Of a DNA stretch of 57,201 bases, positions 8,056 to 16,832 are shown in pieces (within the stretch, counting starts at the first letter, position 1; the number at the start of each line of letters is the position of its first letter). This DNA is from Elusimicrobiota bacterium (GTDB lineage: Bacteria > Elusimicrobiota > Elusimicrobia > 2-02-FULL-39-32): contig JAKFYJ010000012.1 in the NCBI GenBank assembly GCA_021730935.1, positions 1 through 57,201 on the forward strand, given 5' to 3'. The position numbers and the translations under genes are program-made. The notes beneath the pieces were generated by a model, which saw only the letters and a program-made list of their open reading frames with translations, was not told the DNA's origin and did not search any database.

Positions 8056-10455
8056 GCCGCTTTTCCTTTAAGGCCCCTCTATTTATCGGGATTCTTTGCG
8101 ATCGCCGCCTATGCCGCCTATTTCTTTAACTACCATCTAAAATTCGTAGAAGGAAGTATCTTTTCCTTTCCTTTCCCTGTTGTTCCGGATCGTGAAATCG
8201 TCTGGAAAAATTTTCATCGTGCTTTGAAAGGGTTCCCCAATGGCTATTTGCGCAGTCTGGGCGGTTCGTTGATTTACGCCGGGATGTGCGTCTCGTTTCT
8301 TGGTTTGGGACGTAAAATTCTTGGGAACGTGCTCGGCTCAGAGGCCGCGGCTCGCCTTAGCGCACTTGAGAAAATTTCCCTTTCTTATTTGCTTGGTACC
8401 GCTTTCTTCAGCCTCCTCTGGCTTTTGATCGGCCTCCTTGGCGGCTATTACCTGTTCACTGCGGCGGCTGTCATGCTCCTCGGAGGTATTGCAGGGATCC
8501 TGTTCCTCCCATTTTCTTCTTTTGGAAATTTATTTTCACGAGCAGGCGCAAGCATCCGCGGATGGACCCTTGGAGAAAAAGGCATTGCGGTTGTGCTCGC
8601 GCTATTCTCCCTTTTGCTCGCTGCCAACGCACATGTTCTCCAGCCCTATTCGGACGCTCTCTTGACCCATCTTTCTCTCCCAAACATGTACATCCACAAC
8701 CATCAATTCTTTGCCTACCCATACAACGTCTTTTCCTATGCGTCCCAGGGTCTCGAAATGCTGATTGTCTGGGCCCTTCTTTTAAAATCTGATTTTGCGG
8801 CCTATCTCCTGATTTGGGGTTTTTTTGTTTCCCTGGTGGTTATTATCTTTGGGTTTATTTCGAGGCGCGTCAGCCGCCCCGCAGCGTTTTGGGTGTCCCT
8901 CCTCATCCTTTCTTCTCCGATTTATATCTCTTCAGCCCTCATGATCAAAAACGATCTCACAGCGGCGGCGTTTGTTTTGGCTCATTTCCTGGTGCTCTCC
9001 GAGGTTTGGGACGGGCGCGTGGAAGACCGGCAGCGCTGGGCTTTACTTTCCGGCTTGCTTTTAGGGGGAGCCATAGCCCATAAATATAACGCTGTCATTC
9101 CGGGGTTTGTCACGTTTCTTATTCTCCTCTCAAGCGACTTCCGGAATCGGAATGTCCGATTGTCCGGGCGTCTCATTTTTTTCTGGGGGGCAGGCATGCT
9201 GATCCCCTCTCTCCCATGGTTTTTAAGAGGCATCCTTCACTCTGGGAATCCCGTTTATCCTTTTGCGAACCAGTTTTTCTTTAACGATCACTATCCCTGG
9301 CAAATGGATGAAGTCAGAAACAATATCCTTAGCAAGCCTGGCGAATTCACCGCCTATGTCCGCAGCCTGATTTTCATGACGCGGGACAAAAATGGAGCTC
9401 ACGGACTTCCCAATGTGGGACCTTTCGCTTTGTTTTCGTTGTTTGGTTTTTTCTTCTTCAAATCCGGCACACCCAAGGGATTCAGGGTTATTTTTTGGGG
9501 GGCCTTGGCCAGTATTTTACTGACGATGTGTTATTCCATGGATCCCCGGTATATCATCGGCTCTCTCGCAGTGCTCATGTCGGTTCCTTGCGCGGTCAGC
9601 TTGAGGGCTTTAACGGCAGGAGGGGCTGTCCGAGCCGTTTCTGGATGGATGTCTGGAATCGTCCTTGTTTATTTTTGGGCAATGCTTTACATGAGTGGAA
9701 ACCTGAAAATCATGTCCAACGCTTTGCAAAATATTCTGTCGGGCTGGTCCCCGTTCAGCGCCTACACGAACGATCTTGAACTCAACGATATTCGATGGCT
9801 TTTTCATGTTGTTGAAAAAAACACGCGCAAAGAAGGCACCCTGTTGTTGGCGGGCATATACGAGGGCTATCCTTTGGACCGCAAATTTTATACGAGTTTT
9901 TCCCAGGACCGCCAGCCCATTTCGGACTGGGCCGAGGAAGCTGCCGATGCCGCTGAGCTGCGGGACATCCTGAGGAAAAAGGGAGTGACACAAATTCTCC
10001 TCGCGATAAATTTTTTTGAAGCGTATAAAAACCCTGTTCATCCCGGAACCCGGATTAAAGCGGAAAATCTGGATAAAATAAATCGCTTGATAACGCAGTT
10101 TATGGTGAGGCGTTTTGAAGTCGCTTCCGGACGATACCGCTGGTTGTCCTTTAAAGACGAGCCGCATCCCCCGGTTGTGTATGACCCCGAGGATGTTTAT
10201 GAGTTTTATGCGTCGGCATCCAATCAGGCCGTTTATGAATTTCTAAACGGCAACATTGAAACGGCAAACGTTTTAATTCGCCTTCTCGGCTATGATCCCG
10301 AAAAGCCCGAAATTTACATTCAGTTCGCGGAAGCGCTTTCGGGCGAAGAAAATGCCGTCGCGGCCCTCCGGCTTTGCAAAAAAATATTGGAACTGGATCC
10401 CGGGAATCAGTCCGCCTTAAAAATGATCGTTGACAATACTCCGCAAAATGAATAG
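8056..10455 (+). CDS. multi-pass GT-C glycosyltransferase with C-terminal TPR-like tail
   Basis: This is a large integral membrane protein with about ten hydrophobic helices in its first 500 residues. A soluble C-terminal part follows, ending in a short TPR-like helix pair (EIYIQFAEALSG, LRLCKKILELDPGN). The layout matches GT-C enzymes (ArnT/PMT type) that move sugars from polyprenyl phosphate at the outer face of the membrane. The first ordinary start codon is TTG at 8224, but the frame is open and protein-like back to 8056, including another helix (LYLSGFFAIAAYAAYFF). An ATG overlaps the upstream stop (TGATG, 8052-8056) but leads into a 5-codon frame ending at TAA. The true start is therefore unresolved: a -1 frameshift, a sequence error or a non-standard start. 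Confidence 0.75.
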   Translation, partial: AAFPLRPLYLSGFFAIAAYAAYFFNYHLKFVEGSIFSFPFPVVPDREIVWKNFHRALKGFPNGYLRSLGGSLIYAGMCVSFLGLGRKILGNVLGSEAAARLSALEKISLSYLLGTAFFSLLWLLIGLLGGYYLFTAAAVMLLGGIAGILFLPFSSFGNLFSRAGASIRGWTLGEKGIAVVLALFSLLLAANAHVLQPYSDALLTHLSLPNMYIHNHQFFAYPYNVFSYASQGLEMLIVWALLLKSDFAAYLLIWGFFVSLVVIIFGFISRRVSRPAAFWVSLLILSSPIYISSALMIKNDLTAAAFVLAHFLVLSEVWDGRVEDRQRWALLSGLLLGGAIAHKYNAVIPGFVTFLILLSSDFRNRNVRLSGRLIFFWGAGMLIPSLPWFLRGILHSGNPVYPFANQFFFNDHYPWQMDEVRNNILSKPGEFTAYVRSLIFMTRDKNGAHGLPNVGPFALFSLFGFFFFKSGTPKGFRVIFWGALASILLTMCYSMDPRYIIGSLAVLMSVPCAVSLRALTAGGAVRAVSGWMSGIVLVYFWAMLYMSGNLKIMSNALQNILSGWSPFSAYTNDLELNDIRWLFHVVEKNTRKEGTLLLAGIYEGYPLDRKFYTSFSQDRQPISDWAEEAADAAELRDILRKKGVTQILLAINFFEAYKNPVHPGTRIKAENLDKINRLITQFMVRRFEVASGRYRWLSFKDEPHPPVVYDPEDVYEFYASASNQAVYEFLNGNIETANVLIRLLGYDPEKPEIYIQFAEALSGEENAVAALRLCKKILELDPGNQSALKMIVDNTPQNE

Positions 10456-10458
10456 AAT
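10430..10458 (+). promoter_or_regulatory. sigma70-type promoter, near-leaderless
   Basis: A perfect -35 TTGACA (10430-10435) and a -10 TAGAAT (10453-10458) are separated by 17 nt. The ATG of the radical SAM gene is 9 nt after the -10, so transcription would begin at or within a few bases of the start codon. The promoter overlaps the 3' end of the GT-C gene. Confidence 0.7.
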
Positions 10459-10467
10459 TTCAAATCA

Positions 10468-11979
10468 ATGAGCAAGAAAGGCGTCGATCTCGTCCTCATT
10501 CACCCCGGTCACCGCACCCGAATTTATCAGGCGCTGGGCAAAGAACTTTCAGGCGTGGAAACCCCCGTCTGGGCAGGACTCTTTGCAACGTTCATGCTCA
10601 AAAAAGGTTTTTCCGTTCAAATCATTGACGGTGAAGCCGAGAACATCGGGCCGGACCAAATCGCCCGAAAAATCAAAGACATCAATCCCGTTTTAGCTGC
10701 AGTTGTCGTTTATGGCCACCAGCCTTCCGCTTCCACTCAGAACATGACGGTTGCAAGTGAAATCGCCACCGCCATCAAAAACGAGAATTCTTCCATCCCG
10801 ACCATCATGGTGGGGGGCCATGTCGCTTCCCTTCCCATGCAGACCATGCAAGACGAGCCGGACACGGATTTCATCGCGGGCGGCGAAGGCATATACACCC
10901 TTTTGGATTTGGTTCAGGCCTTGAAAGCCGGCGACAAAAATTATTCCAAAGTCCGCGGACTGTGGTGGAGGGAAGATGGGGAAGTCAAATCCAATCCCGT
11001 TCCGCCTCTCCTCATGAATGTGAACGAAGAAATGCCCGGCATCGCCTGGGATTTGTTGCCCATGAGCGAATATCGCGCCCACAACTGGCACTGTTTCGGC
11101 GACCTCGAGAGACAGCCTTATGCCGCGATGTACACCACTTTGGGCTGTCCGTTCCATTGCACTTTCTGCTGCATCCAGGCCCCTTTCAAGGGCGGGGAAA
11201 AAGCGGCCGGCATGAACGAAGCCGTCAACAGCTATCGTTTCTGGAGCCCTCAAGTCATCGGCGACCAGCTTGAAATCCTCACCAAGAAATACGGCGTGCG
11301 CAACCTCAGAATTTCCGACGAAATGTTCGTGCTCAACAATAAACATGTTCATGGCATCTGCGACATGATCATCGAGCGCGGATATAAACTCAACATGTGG
11401 GCCTATGCCCGGGTGGACACGATCAAAGGCGAAGGGACTCTCGCGAAACTGAAAAAAGCCGGCTTCAACTGGCTTTGCCTGGGCATTGAGTCCGCTTCCG
11501 ACCGCGTGAAAAACGACGTCGACAAAGGATACACCGAAGAAGATCTTTACAGGGTCGTGAAAGACATTCAGGCCGCCGGCATCAACATCATCGCCAATTA
11601 TATTTTTGGGCTCCCCGAAGACGACATGGCCTCCATGCAGGCCACTCTGGACCAGTCCATGGACCTGAACTGCGAATTCGCCAATTTTTATTCCGGCATG
11701 GCTTATCCCGGATCCGAACTATATAACCTCGCTCTCAAGGAAAAATGGGAACTTCCCAAAGAGTGGACGGGATATTCCCAACATTCCGTCGACATGCTTC
11801 CTCTCCGCACCAAGCATTTGACCGCGGCAGAAGTCATCCGGTTCCGCGACCACGCCTGGCAGACCTATTTCACCAACCCCAAATATCTCAACATGATCCA
11901 GAAAAAGTTCGGGCAGAAGACGGTCGACCATATCAAAGGCATGACCGCTCACAAGCTCGTGCGCGAATTCGCGAAATAA
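10468..11979 (+). CDS. B12-binding-domain radical SAM protein
   Basis: This 503-aa protein has an N-terminal Rossmann-like cobalamin-binding domain (about residues 5-150, with VGGHVASLPM and IAGGEGIYTLLDL). A radical SAM barrel follows, with the 4Fe-4S motif CPFHCTFC at Cys227, Cys231 and Cys234. Class B radical SAM enzymes of this layout use methylcobalamin or cobalamin for C-methylation, ring contraction and related chemistry. The exact reaction is unknown. Its own promoter lies just upstream, and it heads a run of sugar-metabolism genes (transketolase halves, dehydrogenase, SDRs). Modification of a sugar or a lipid-linked intermediate is therefore the likely role, by inference. A second enzyme of the same class lies at 26519. 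Confidence 0.85.
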   Translation: MSKKGVDLVLIHPGHRTRIYQALGKELSGVETPVWAGLFATFMLKKGFSVQIIDGEAENIGPDQIARKIKDINPVLAAVVVYGHQPSASTQNMTVASEIATAIKNENSSIPTIMVGGHVASLPMQTMQDEPDTDFIAGGEGIYTLLDLVQALKAGDKNYSKVRGLWWREDGEVKSNPVPPLLMNVNEEMPGIAWDLLPMSEYRAHNWHCFGDLERQPYAAMYTTLGCPFHCTFCCIQAPFKGGEKAAGMNEAVNSYRFWSPQVIGDQLEILTKKYGVRNLRISDEMFVLNNKHVHGICDMIIERGYKLNMWAYARVDTIKGEGTLAKLKKAGFNWLCLGIESASDRVKNDVDKGYTEEDLYRVVKDIQAAGINIIANYIFGLPEDDMASMQATLDQSMDLNCEFANFYSGMAYPGSELYNLALKEKWELPKEWTGYSQHSVDMLPLRTKHLTAAEVIRFRDHAWQTYFTNPKYLNMIQKKFGQKTVDHIKGMTAHKLVREFAK

Positions 11980-11991
11980 TACCGGCCTCCA

Positions 11992-12834
11992 ATGACTCCC
12001 ACTCCTTCAATTCCTGATCTCATAAAAAAGTCCCAATGGCTCCGAAAAGAAATTTTCGAGATGGTCATGAAAAGCCAGAGAGGCCATGTGCCGTCTTGTT
12101 TTTCAAGCGCGGAGATGGTGATTTCACTTTTTTACGGCGGACTGGTTAAAACCACGCCCAAACAGCCCAAGTCCCGCGAGCGCGACACCGTGATCGTGAG
12201 CAAGGGCCACGCGGCCATGGTTCTTTATCCCGTGCTCGCTGACCTCGGATTTTATCCCAAAGAAGAAATCGCCAAATTTTGCCAGCCCGACGGACTTCTC
12301 AGGATGTATGCCGATCATTCCATTCCGGGGATTGAGGCCATCTGCGGTTCCCTGGGACACGGCTTCACCATCGGCGCGGGTTATGCTCTGGCCGCGAAAA
12401 AAGATAAAAAAGATTTTAAGTCTTATGTCATCCTGGGCGACGGGGAACTTTATGAAGGTTCCATCTGGGAAACCGCGATGTTCGCCGCTCATTATGAGCT
12501 CAACAACCTCATCGCCATCGTCGACAGAAACAGCCTCTGCATTCTGAACGACACGGAACAATGCATCAAGCTGAACCCGATTGAAGACAAGTTCAAAGCT
12601 TTCGGCTGGGAGACGGTCACGGTGGACGGCCATTCCTATAAAGATATTTTCCGCGGCTTCAATGAAATCGAGCAGAGGAAATCCAAAAAGCCCGTGGCCA
12701 TCATCGCCAACACCGTGAAGGGCAAAGGGATTTCGTTTATGGAAAACAAAGTCCAGTGGCACAACAAAATGCCGAACGCTGACCAAATGGCTCAGGCGCG
12801 CGCCGAACTTGAGAAGAACTGCATCGTCAACTAA
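11992..12834 (+). CDS. transketolase, N-terminal (TPP pyrophosphate) subunit
   Basis: This 280-aa protein matches the N-terminal half of transketolase. It has SKGHAAMVLYPVLADLG and the TPP/Mg motif GDGELYEGSIWET, closing about 30 residues later at IVDRN. Split transketolases act as heterodimers, and the next gene supplies the C-terminal half after 6 nt. They move two-carbon ketol units between sugars. No transaldolase or other pentose-phosphate gene is adjacent, and the neighbours are deoxysugar and glycan genes. A dedicated role in making a special sugar is possible. The ATG at 11992 is 12 nt after the radical SAM stop. Confidence 0.88.
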   Translation: MTPTPSIPDLIKKSQWLRKEIFEMVMKSQRGHVPSCFSSAEMVISLFYGGLVKTTPKQPKSRERDTVIVSKGHAAMVLYPVLADLGFYPKEEIAKFCQPDGLLRMYADHSIPGIEAICGSLGHGFTIGAGYALAAKKDKKDFKSYVILGDGELYEGSIWETAMFAAHYELNNLIAIVDRNSLCILNDTEQCIKLNPIEDKFKAFGWETVTVDGHSYKDIFRGFNEIEQRKSKKPVAIIANTVKGKGISFMENKVQWHNKMPNADQMAQARAELEKNCIVN

Positions 12835-12840
12835 AAATTT

Positions 12841-13824
12841 ATGAGCGATAAACCTGTCAACAAACTGCCCAGAGACGTCTTCGTAGACGAAATCTATGAT
12901 GCCGCGTCCAAGAACCCCAACATTTTCTTCCTGAGCGCGGATTTCGGCGCCATGGCGCTCGACAAGTTCCGGGATGTTCTCAGCAACCAGTTCATCCATG
13001 TGGGCATTTCCGAGCAGAACATGATCGATGTCGCGGCGGGCCTGGCTCTGAACGGCAAGATTCCTTATGTTTATGCCATGATCCCTTTCGTGACGTATCG
13101 CTGCCTGGAACAGATCAAGGTGGCGCTTGCGACCATGAACCTGCCCGTGACGGTGCTGGGCGTGGGAGCTGGATACAGTTATGACGACGCGGGTCCCACG
13201 CATTACGCGACGGAAGACGTCAGCGCCATGCGCACGCTCGGCAACATCGAAATCCTTTCTCCAACGGACACTCAGTCCACCATTGAGGCCGCCAAGATCA
13301 CTTATACGAAACCTGCTTTCAGATATGTCCGTTTGGATCGGAAATTTTTGCCCGACATCTATAAACCCGGGGAAACCAAATTTTTGGAAGAAGGCATCTG
13401 CGAGATCGACAAGGGCGATGATCTCCTTGTGATCACGAACGGATATCTCATGCAGAGAGTCCGGCAGGTCCGCGAAACGCTTGCCAAGGAAGGCGTGAAC
13501 ATCGGCGTCGCGGACATTTTCAAGATCAAACCTCTCAATCATAAAGTTTTGAAATCCATCGTGAGCCGATATAAAATGGTCGTCGTGGTCGAAGAGCAAT
13601 TCCTGAGCGGCGGCATCGGAAGCGCCGTCGCCGAATCTTTCGCCGACAACGACATCCTCATGCCCCTGAAACGCATCGGTATCCACGACCGCTATGTCTT
13701 CGACAACGGCGGCCGCGATCATGTTTTGAAACTCCTCAAGCTGGATGTCCCGGGAATTCTGTCGCAAATACGCGCTTTTCTCCCGATGATTCCCGCCAGA
13801 AAAACCCCTGCCCTCTCCTCGTAA
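12841..13824 (+). CDS. transketolase, C-terminal (pyrimidine-binding) subunit
   Basis: This 327-aa partner of the previous gene contains the transketolase pyrimidine-binding domain. GISEQNMIDVAAGLAL holds the conserved catalytic Glu that activates TPP. A transketolase C-terminal domain follows, with FKIKPLN and VVEEQFLSGGIGSAV. It resembles the pyrimidine and C-terminal parts of 1-deoxyxylulose-5-phosphate synthase as well, but the separate N-terminal subunit points to the split transketolase group. The gene is 6 nt downstream of its partner and 1 nt upstream of the next GTG start. Confidence 0.88.
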   Translation: MSDKPVNKLPRDVFVDEIYDAASKNPNIFFLSADFGAMALDKFRDVLSNQFIHVGISEQNMIDVAAGLALNGKIPYVYAMIPFVTYRCLEQIKVALATMNLPVTVLGVGAGYSYDDAGPTHYATEDVSAMRTLGNIEILSPTDTQSTIEAAKITYTKPAFRYVRLDRKFLPDIYKPGETKFLEEGICEIDKGDDLLVITNGYLMQRVRQVRETLAKEGVNIGVADIFKIKPLNHKVLKSIVSRYKMVVVVEEQFLSGGIGSAVAESFADNDILMPLKRIGIHDRYVFDNGGRDHVLKLLKLDVPGILSQIRAFLPMIPARKTPALSS

Positions 13825-13825
13825 A

Positions 13826-14767
13826 GTGCCCGCCTTGACCAAGGCCGGCCGTCCTGTCATCAAAGTCGCTTCTCCCTCATTTTCCAAGAACCCGTTTCTG
13901 CGCAAGGAACTGCTGAAAGCGTTCCCCAAAGCCGTGTTTAATGACGAAGGTCACAAGCTGGGGGATCAAACGCTCATCGATTATTTGGCGGGAGCGGCAG
14001 GTGCGGTCATTGGGCTCGAGAGAATCAATGACAATATTTTGTCTCGGTGCCCGGACCTCAAAATCATCTCAAAATATGGCGTGGGGATGGACGGGATTGA
14101 CCTTGAGGCCTGCAAGCGGCATGGGGTGAAAGTGGCGGTGTCATACGGCGTGAACAAAACTTCCGTCGCGGAACTCACCCTTTCGTTTATGATTTCGCTC
14201 ATGCGGAACACTTTTAAAACAACTTTTCATCACAAGGAAGGAAGTTGGGTCAAAGACGGGGGGCGGGACCTCACGGGGAAAACCGTGGGGATCATCGGCG
14301 TGGGGCATATCGGAAAAGAAGTGGTGCGCTTGCTTGAGCCGTTCCGATGCAAAATTCTCGTCAATGACATCATCGACCAGAAAAGATATTACAAACAACA
14401 TGGGCTCATCGAATCTTCGAAGGATAAAATATTCAAGACGGCGGACATCGTCACAGTCCACACGCCTCTGACCAGCAAAACCCGCGGGATGGTGAACGAA
14501 AAGTATTTGAGCATGATGAAGTCCGACGCTTTCTTGGTGAATGCTGCAAGGGGAGAAATCGTGGTGGAGCGGGATTTGAAAAACGCCCTCAAAAATGGGA
14601 CAATTTCCGGCGCGGCCATTGATGTGTATGAGACGGAACCGCCTTCGGACAAAGAATTTTTGAAAATGGCACACCTGATCTGCACGCCCCACATCGGCGG
14701 CAACTCACAGGAAGCGGTGAAAGCCATGGGCTTGGCCGCGATTGCGAACCTAAAGGAGTATTTTTAA
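13826..14767 (+). CDS. D-isomer-specific 2-hydroxyacid dehydrogenase (SerA-like)
   Basis: This 313-aa NAD(P)-dependent dehydrogenase is related to phosphoglycerate dehydrogenase. It has the Rossmann motif GIIGVGHIGKEV, the substrate/NAD motif LVNAARGEIV, the IDVYETEPP segment with the catalytic Glu region, and the catalytic His in CTPHIGG. The start is GTG at 13826, 1 nt after the upstream stop. The stop overlaps the next ATG (TAATG). It lacks the C-terminal ACT or ASB domains of long SerA enzymes. Sitting between transketolase and an SDR, it probably reduces or oxidises a 2-keto/2-hydroxy acid made in this operon rather than serving general serine synthesis. Confidence 0.85.
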   Translation: MPALTKAGRPVIKVASPSFSKNPFLRKELLKAFPKAVFNDEGHKLGDQTLIDYLAGAAGAVIGLERINDNILSRCPDLKIISKYGVGMDGIDLEACKRHGVKVAVSYGVNKTSVAELTLSFMISLMRNTFKTTFHHKEGSWVKDGGRDLTGKTVGIIGVGHIGKEVVRLLEPFRCKILVNDIIDQKRYYKQHGLIESSKDKIFKTADIVTVHTPLTSKTRGMVNEKYLSMMKSDAFLVNAARGEIVVERDLKNALKNGTISGAAIDVYETEPPSDKEFLKMAHLICTPHIGGNSQEAVKAMGLAAIANLKEYF

Positions 14768-15648
14768 TGGCAGGAAAAAAGGCCCTCGTTTTCGGCGGAT
14801 CCGGGTTCCTCGGGAGCTATGTTGCGGATGAGCTTTCCAACCAAAAATATCAAGTCACGATTTTCGACAAGAAAAAGTCGCCCTATGTCCACGGCGACCA
14901 AAAGTTCATCGAGGGGGACATCCTCAACTTTGACCAGGTGAAAGCCGCGGCCAAAGGTTTTGACATCGTCTATAATTTTGCGGGCCTTGCCGATTTGAAC
15001 CTCGCCATGAAAGAGCCTCTCAAAACCGTTTCTCTCAACATTTTGGGCAACACCCACATCCTCGAAGCCTGCCGCCTGAACAAAGTGGACCGTTTCGTTT
15101 ATGCCAGCTCGGCCTATGCTTTTTCGACGAAGGGTTCTTTTTATGGCGTGAGCAAACATTCCAGCGAAAAGATCATTGAAGAATATGGAAAAGAATTCGG
15201 CCTCAAATATACGATCGTGCGTTACGGTTCTGTTTACGGCGAGCGGGCGGACGAACAGAACCGGATTTATCGCCTGATCCAGGAAGCCTTGAAGACCAAC
15301 AAGATCACTTTCAAGGGGCACGGAGACGAAGAGAGGGAATATATACATGGGCGGGACGCCGCGGCCTTGTCGGTGAAAATTCTTTCCAAAGAATACGAAA
15401 ACCAGCATGTGATGCTGACCGGCATGGAGCGTTTCCGATATCGCGATCTCCTCAACATGATCAAGGAAATTTTGAACGACAAAATAAAAATCGAGCTCCT
15501 GAGCCAGAACTATAAAGGGCATTATCTGATCACGCCTTATTCCTATCACCCCGTGACCAGCAAAAAGCTCGTCAACAATCCTTATATCGACATGGGGCAA
15601 GGCCTCGTGGAAATCATTTCAAAACTTCATGGAGAAACAAAAGCATGA
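14767..15648 (+). CDS. NAD-dependent epimerase/dehydratase (SDR)
   Basis: This 293-aa extended SDR carries the Rossmann motif GGSGFLGSY near the N-terminus, the substrate-side Ser in YASSAY, and the YGVSK catalytic Tyr/Lys pair. A good Shine-Dalgarno (AAAGGAG) lies 9 nt before the ATG. That is unusual in this window, where most genes lack one. The gene overlaps its upstream neighbour by one base and the downstream aminotransferase-like gene by four (ATGA). The substrate is likely a nucleotide sugar but cannot be specified. Confidence 0.83.
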   Translation: MAGKKALVFGGSGFLGSYVADELSNQKYQVTIFDKKKSPYVHGDQKFIEGDILNFDQVKAAAKGFDIVYNFAGLADLNLAMKEPLKTVSLNILGNTHILEACRLNKVDRFVYASSAYAFSTKGSFYGVSKHSSEKIIEEYGKEFGLKYTIVRYGSVYGERADEQNRIYRLIQEALKTNKITFKGHGDEEREYIHGRDAAALSVKILSKEYENQHVMLTGMERFRYRDLLNMIKEILNDKIKIELLSQNYKGHYLITPYSYHPVTSKKLVNNPYIDMGQGLVEIISKLHGETKA

Positions 15649-16823
15649 AAACCCTCTCGCCCATCAAATATTATCTCGCCGAAGACACCATCGACAACAA
15701 AGATATTGACCGTCTCATCAGCTGGCTCAAGGGCACGCCGCGCCTCACGAAAGACAAGGTCACCGTCGAGTTTGAGGAGAAGTGGAGCCGATGGGTGGGA
15801 TTGAAACATTCCGTTTTCTGCAATTCCGGGTCTTCCGCCAATCTCCTCATGTATTATGTCCTGCTCCTCTCAGGCCGTCTCAAAAATAAAAAAGTGGTGG
15901 TCCCGAGCGTGGGTTGGGTGACCACGATCGCGCCCGCCATCCAATTCGGCTTTGAGCCCATCATGTGCGAAGCGGACAAAGACACTTTTGGGCTGGACCT
16001 GGAACACCTCGAAAAAATCCTCATCAAGGACAAACCGTCCACGGTGATGATGGTTCAGGTCCTAGGCGTGCCGCACAAGATGGACGCGCTCTTGAAGCTT
16101 AAACAAAAATACGGTTTCATCCTCCTTGAAGACACCTGCGCCGCGTTCGGGGCGAAATATAAGGGCAAGAAAGTGGGAAGCTTCGGCGACATGTCCAGCT
16201 TTTCATTTTATTTCGGGCACCAGATGTCCACCATCGAAGGCGGCATGGTTTCCACCGACGATAAACAGTTTTATGACCTCCTCAAAATGATGCGGAGCCA
16301 CGGCTGGAGCAAGGATCTGGACAAAGACGCGCACAACGCTCTCGTGCAGAAATATCAGGTGGATGATTTTCACACGCCCTTTGTGTTTTATGAAGCCGGA
16401 TTCAATTTGAGGTCCACGGACCTGAACGCTTATGTCGGCATCGGCCAACTCGAGAAGCTGGACTGGATGGGGCAGAGGCGGACCGAGAACCACACGAGAT
16501 ATAAAGAGCATCTCGGCGATAAATTTTATATTCAGCGGCCCGAAGAAAATTGCGTCATTTCCAGCATTCATTTCGGGATGCTCGCTGAGGATGAGCCGCA
16601 ACGCAAACGCATCGTGAAGGCTCTCGTGGAGAACGGCATTGAGACGAGAATTTTTTCTGCGGGCAATTTGGGCCTTCATCCGTTCTGGTTCAATCGCTAT
16701 GGCAAAGCCAGTTTCCCGATGGCTGACAAAATTCATCATTGCGGACTTTTCCTGCCCAATCATCCGTCTCTCAAGCAGGAAGATATCGATTTCATCGCCA
16801 AAGTCGTTTTAGATGCCGCCTGA
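15645..16823 (+). CDS. ColD-like PLP-dependent sugar 3-dehydratase
   Basis: This 392-aa member of the DegT/DnrJ/EryC1 fold has the PLP lysine replaced by histidine. The motif reads SFYFGHQMSTIEGG, with His192 where aminotransferases have Lys. In known ColD (GDP-4-keto-6-deoxymannose 3-dehydratase, His188) this change turns transamination into C3 deoxygenation. The downstream RSHGW segment and the length also fit ColD. The product would be a 3-deoxy-4-keto sugar, the precursor of colitose or other 3,6-dideoxyhexoses. The next gene looks like the epimerase/reductase that would finish it. No GDP-mannose 4,6-dehydratase is recognisable here. The start overlaps the SDR stop (ATGA). The sugar nucleotide identity is inferred. 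Confidence 0.85.
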   Translation: MKTLSPIKYYLAEDTIDNKDIDRLISWLKGTPRLTKDKVTVEFEEKWSRWVGLKHSVFCNSGSSANLLMYYVLLLSGRLKNKKVVVPSVGWVTTIAPAIQFGFEPIMCEADKDTFGLDLEHLEKILIKDKPSTVMMVQVLGVPHKMDALLKLKQKYGFILLEDTCAAFGAKYKGKKVGSFGDMSSFSFYFGHQMSTIEGGMVSTDDKQFYDLLKMMRSHGWSKDLDKDAHNALVQKYQVDDFHTPFVFYEAGFNLRSTDLNAYVGIGQLEKLDWMGQRRTENHTRYKEHLGDKFYIQRPEENCVISSIHFGMLAEDEPQRKRIVKALVENGIETRIFSAGNLGLHPFWFNRYGKASFPMADKIHHCGLFLPNHPSLKQEDIDFIAKVVLDAA

Positions 16824-16832
16824 GATCAAACC

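Noticed and set aside
12124-13929. 601-codon open frame on the minus strand across the transketolase genes.
   Set aside because: It is antisense to two clear enzyme genes. G/C-rich third positions make such shadow frames common here, and the translation has no family features.
15645-16823. DegT-type gene as an ordinary sugar aminotransferase.
   Set aside because: The PLP lysine is replaced by His192 in the ColD-type motif, unlike the two true aminotransferases at 47797 and 49906.
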